The notes beneath the pieces were generated by a model that saw only the letters and a list, made by a program, of their open reading frames with translations, was not told the origin of the DNA and made no database searches. The position numbers were made by a program, and so were the translations under genes. DNA of 14,422 bases from Thermoprotei archaeon (GTDB lineage Archaea; Thermoproteota; Thermoprotei; Thermofilales; B20-G17). The DNA is taken from assembly GCA_003650785.1 (NCBI GenBank), contig QMRW01000021.1, positions 1 to 14,422 of the forward strand. The letters run 5' to 3'. This document shows positions 13,203 through 14,422 of this stretch, piece after piece. How positions within the stretch are numbered: position 1 is the stretch's first letter; every line of letters starts with the position of its first letter.

Positions 13203-13828
13203 GATGCTGCAATAGAAGGTGGTAGCTTTAGAGGTATTTCAAAGGTATTCGTTAGAACTTTAATTTTAGACACTTCAACCTTCTTAAGGGGATATATTAC
13301 TTTAGCTCTATTATAAACCTCAGCTGCTATAGGGCCTAGTGCTGCTTCTTGTATAAATTCTTCAAATGTAAGCTGATTGGCTTTTTCCTCAATAACTTCC
13401 CATGCTTTCTTCCTTATAGCTCGTTTCTGAGATTTCTTTACCCTATGAGCAGTGATAACTAGCACGAATACTCTAAGATGAACTCCATCCTTAGTTACTA
13501 TATCCCTTATAGCTTCTACCTTAGAAGTTCCTCTTCTTATAAGGCTCTTTAGATAATCTCTTGAGAGTTCAAATCCCTTAAATTGTGTAAAAGCCTTATC
13601 TTCTTCAATTCTTACCACTTGAAACTTCAATTTTATGGGTAATTGTGATATATCCTTTGTTATATCGTAGAGACTTACCTCTATAGTTCTACCTAGCATA
13701 TGCTTATCACTATTTGCTGGAACTTCTCCAAGGACAGCGAATCCAAAAGATGAAGGAGCATACAGGGTATACCACTTCTTGGCAAGCCATCTTTCCCTGG
13801 CTGCTCTACTTATACGTATACTCGACAT
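13199..13828 (-). CDS. rps3ae: Small ribosomal subunit protein eS1 (S3Ae)
   Basis: Archaeal/eukaryotic 30S protein located near the mRNA exit channel and the platform. Family sequence: WLAKKWYTLYAPSSFGFAVLGEVPA at about 14-38, LGRTIEVSLYDITKDISQLPIKLKFQVV (about 45-72), the HLRVFVLVITAHRVKKSQKRAIRKKAWEVI basic segment (about 117-146), and the C-terminal RAKVIYPLKKVEVSKIKVLT. Length of 209 aa is usual. ATG at 13828 is preceded by GGTGGTG. It overlaps the downstream radical SAM start by four bases. Upstream on the same strand, beyond a 338-nt stretch, lies a Pcc1-family gene. Confidence 0.97.
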   Translation of the reverse strand: MSSIRISRAARERWLAKKWYTLYAPSSFGFAVLGEVPANSDKHMLGRTIEVSLYDITKDISQLPIKLKFQVVRIEEDKAFTQFKGFELSRDYLKSLIRRGTSKVEAIRDIVTKDGVHLRVFVLVITAHRVKKSQKRAIRKKAWEVIEEKANQLTFEEFIQEAALGPIAAEVYNRAKVIYPLKKVEVSKIKVLTNTFEIPLKLPPSIAAS

Positions 13829-13855
13829 TTACACCACCTCTGTAACTACTCATGG

Positions 13856-13865
13856 TATTATAAAT
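13856..13865 (-). promoter_or_regulatory. TATA-like box of the eS1-radical SAM operon
   Basis: Reading the minus strand, ATTTATAATA is centred about 32 nt before the ATG at 13828, predicting a start near 13834-13836 and a leader of only a few nt next to the GGTGGTG ribosome binding site. It implies eS1 does not need read-through from the stretch upstream. Confidence 0.5.
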
Positions 13866-13896
13866 GTGTTCTCAAGTTGATATATTCTACTATTAC

Positions 13897-14100
13897 TCAT
13901 CTAGTAATCTCGATTAATAAGGTTCCTCCTAGAGTGTTTCTTTTGTATCGCACTCTAGGGTTCATTACCCGAGTTTCATCTCTATACCTCCTACGCCAGC
14001 CAGTCATCCATTTCCTGACTAGCCTCAGCGACATGGAGACACATCCAAGATTCATACTCTCGATATTCATAGGGTCGATATCCAAATACTCCTAGGAGGA
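13897..14100 (-). other. GC-rich, hairpin-bearing stretch: candidate structured RNA or small gene
   Basis: Within the 338-nt gap 13829-14166, positions 13981-14040 are about 53% G+C and 13921-13980 about 45%, while the next stretch 13861-13920 is about 25%. Such local GC peaks mark structured RNAs in AT-rich hyperthermophiles. A perfect 9-bp inverted repeat pairs 13928-13936 with 13951-13959 around a 14-nt loop. A second hairpin pairs 13999-14006 with 14016-14023; on the minus strand it is fully paired with one G-U, while the plus strand has a C-A mismatch, favouring a minus-strand RNA. A TTTAAA box at 14105-14112 is at the right distance. The same strand also has a 62-codon frame (TTG 14085 to 13897, AGGAG upstream), basic, Met-rich and with CGN arginine codons, similar to no family I know. 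Confidence 0.4.
13928..13959. repeat. Perfect 9-bp inverted repeat (stem-loop)
   Basis: CCTAGAGTG and CACTCTAGG are exact inverted copies separated by 14 nt. The stem is too short in its loop to be a classical intrinsic terminator and no T tract follows on either strand. It may be part of an RNA or a protein-binding site. Confidence 0.6.
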
Positions 14101-14112
14101 AATGAATTTAAA
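14089..14112. promoter_or_regulatory. 10-nt palindrome beside a symmetrical TATA-like box
   Basis: CTCCTAGGAG (14089-14098) is a perfect palindrome, followed by TTTAAA inside GAATTTAAAC at 14104-14113. The box is self-complementary, so it could drive transcription in either direction: minus-strand start near 14083, or plus-strand start near 14132. The palindrome would lie between box and start for minus-strand transcription, a position suited to repression. Inference from layout. Confidence 0.3.
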
Positions 14113-14132
14113 CCCTACGGGGTGAGAGGTTC

Positions 14133-14198
14133 ATGAAACAAAAGACACAGAAAATGATGAACTGTTTCAATAGGCTACTGAGGATACTACTCGAATAG
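14133..14198 (+). CDS. Possible 21-residue basic peptide
   Basis: ATG at 14133 opens 21 codons (starts MKQKTQKMM, ends NRLLRILLE) after GGTGAG at a 6-nt spacing and a TATA-like box at 14105-14112. The 3' half overlaps the convergent end of the Pcc1-family gene. A perfect 7-bp inverted repeat, TGAAACA/TGTTTCA, begins at its ATG and ends at 14169. No homologue is recognised and the predicted start site would fall near the ATG, leaving the ribosome binding site outside the RNA, so a real gene is doubtful. Confidence 0.15.
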   Translation: MKQKTQKMMNCFNRLLRILLE

Positions 14199-14412
14199 CT
14201 GTCATTATACACATTATTATTTCATCTATCGTATTCTTAATAGTCATCGGGCTAGGTGAGACTATCTCTATTACAATATCAGCTCCCCTTACCTCTGTTT
14301 TTATGGTTAATCTCTCGGGCACTTGTTTATTGTCGGGTATTATTGATTTGTATATTAATTCAGCTACATTCTCATTATCAAATGATATCTTAAGTATAGA
14401 TCTTATCAGCAT
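14167..14412 (-). CDS. Pcc1-family protein, second paralogue (probable KEOPS Pcc2)
   Basis: A small protein with the Pcc1 fold pattern: first strand RSILKISFDN, helix VAELIYKSIIPDNKQVP (family AEiiykaLkPE), strands TIKTEVRGADIVIEIVSPSP and a final helix TIKNTIDEIIMCIMTAIRVVSSV. In that helix the R-x-x-x-NS pattern of canonical Pcc1 is replaced by K-N-T-I-D, so it is the more divergent of the two copies here. A Pcc1 paralogue (Pcc2) is known as a fifth archaeal KEOPS subunit that pairs with Pcc1, and this gene is a good candidate for it. The visible frame gives 81 aa from ATG 14412, but it stays open to the window edge, so the true start may be further upstream. It lies upstream of eS1 on the same strand. 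Confidence 0.7.
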   Translation of the reverse strand: MLIRSILKISFDNENVAELIYKSIIPDNKQVPERLTIKTEVRGADIVIEIVSPSPMTIKNTIDEIIMCIMTAIRVVSSVAY

Positions 14413-14422
14413 ATCTCTTATC

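Noticed and set aside
13958..13973. GGGTTCATTACCC resembling a tRNA T-arm
   Set aside because: The loop TTCATTA lacks the conserved A58 pattern, and no acceptor, D or anticodon arms can be built around it.
13877..14095. 72-codon plus-strand frame in the gap upstream of eS1
   Set aside because: No ribosome binding site, hydrophobic low-complexity appearance, and hairpin pairing favours the minus strand; most likely chance.
14120..14200. Box C/D small RNA suggested by ATGATGA at 14154-14160 and CTGA at 14178-14181
   Set aside because: The spacing fits a C-D' half, but no C' box or second D box follows, and the segment overlaps the 3' end of the Pcc1-family gene.

Overview
The window is chromosomal DNA from an archaeon, most probably a hyperthermophilic member of the Thermoproteota (Crenarchaeota); I cannot fix the order or genus. 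Evidence: an archaeal exosome operon (Rrp4, Rrp41, Rrp42), the archaeal/eukaryotic ribosomal proteins eL37 (L37Ae) and eS1 (S3Ae), two protein subunits of archaeal RNase P, a proteasome alpha subunit, KEOPS Pcc1-family proteins and prefoldin beta. TATA-like boxes about 25-30 nt before operon heads, short leaders, AGA/AGG-rich arginine codons and many TTG/GTG starts fit as well. No tRNA, rRNA, CRISPR array, insertion sequence or prophage gene is visible.

Left part (1-2889): on the minus strand an isopentenyl phosphate kinase (cut by the window edge) follows a geranylgeranyl diphosphate synthase by 4 nt. Together they make the isoprenoid precursors of archaeal membrane lipids. Upstream on the same strand is a DUF1028 (Ntn-hydrolase-like) gene, divergent from a UppP/BacA-type polyprenyl-diphosphate phosphatase.

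Centre (2970-11585, all plus strand) is the archaeal information-processing superoperon. It begins with uS15, RNase P Rpp30 and RNase P Pop5. It continues with a tightly packed run psmA - SBDS - rrp4 - rrp41 - rrp42 - rpl37ae - Brix/IMP4-like, joined by overlaps or gaps of a few nt. Separately promoted units follow: pcc1, pfdB + DUF3194, and a DHH/DHHA1 phosphoesterase. These genes link tRNA 5' maturation, RNA degradation, ribosome assembly, tRNA t6A modification, protein folding and protein degradation.

Right part (11565-14412, minus strand): a second Pcc1-family gene, a 338-nt stretch without a convincing gene, then eS1 translationally coupled (ATGA overlap) to a radical SAM protein. The radical SAM gene converges on the DHH gene and overlaps it by 21 nt. 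The 338-nt stretch has a GC-rich core with two good hairpins between AT-rich flanks and is the best candidate here for an undescribed structured RNA or small gene.

Most of the window is ordinary conserved archaeal core. Points worth a second look are the hairpin-rich RNA candidate, an Rrp4 whose KH domain has lost its GxxG loop, a Pop5 gene with no ATG/GTG/TTG start able to include its conserved N-terminus, two Pcc1-family paralogues, and the eS1-radical SAM coupling.
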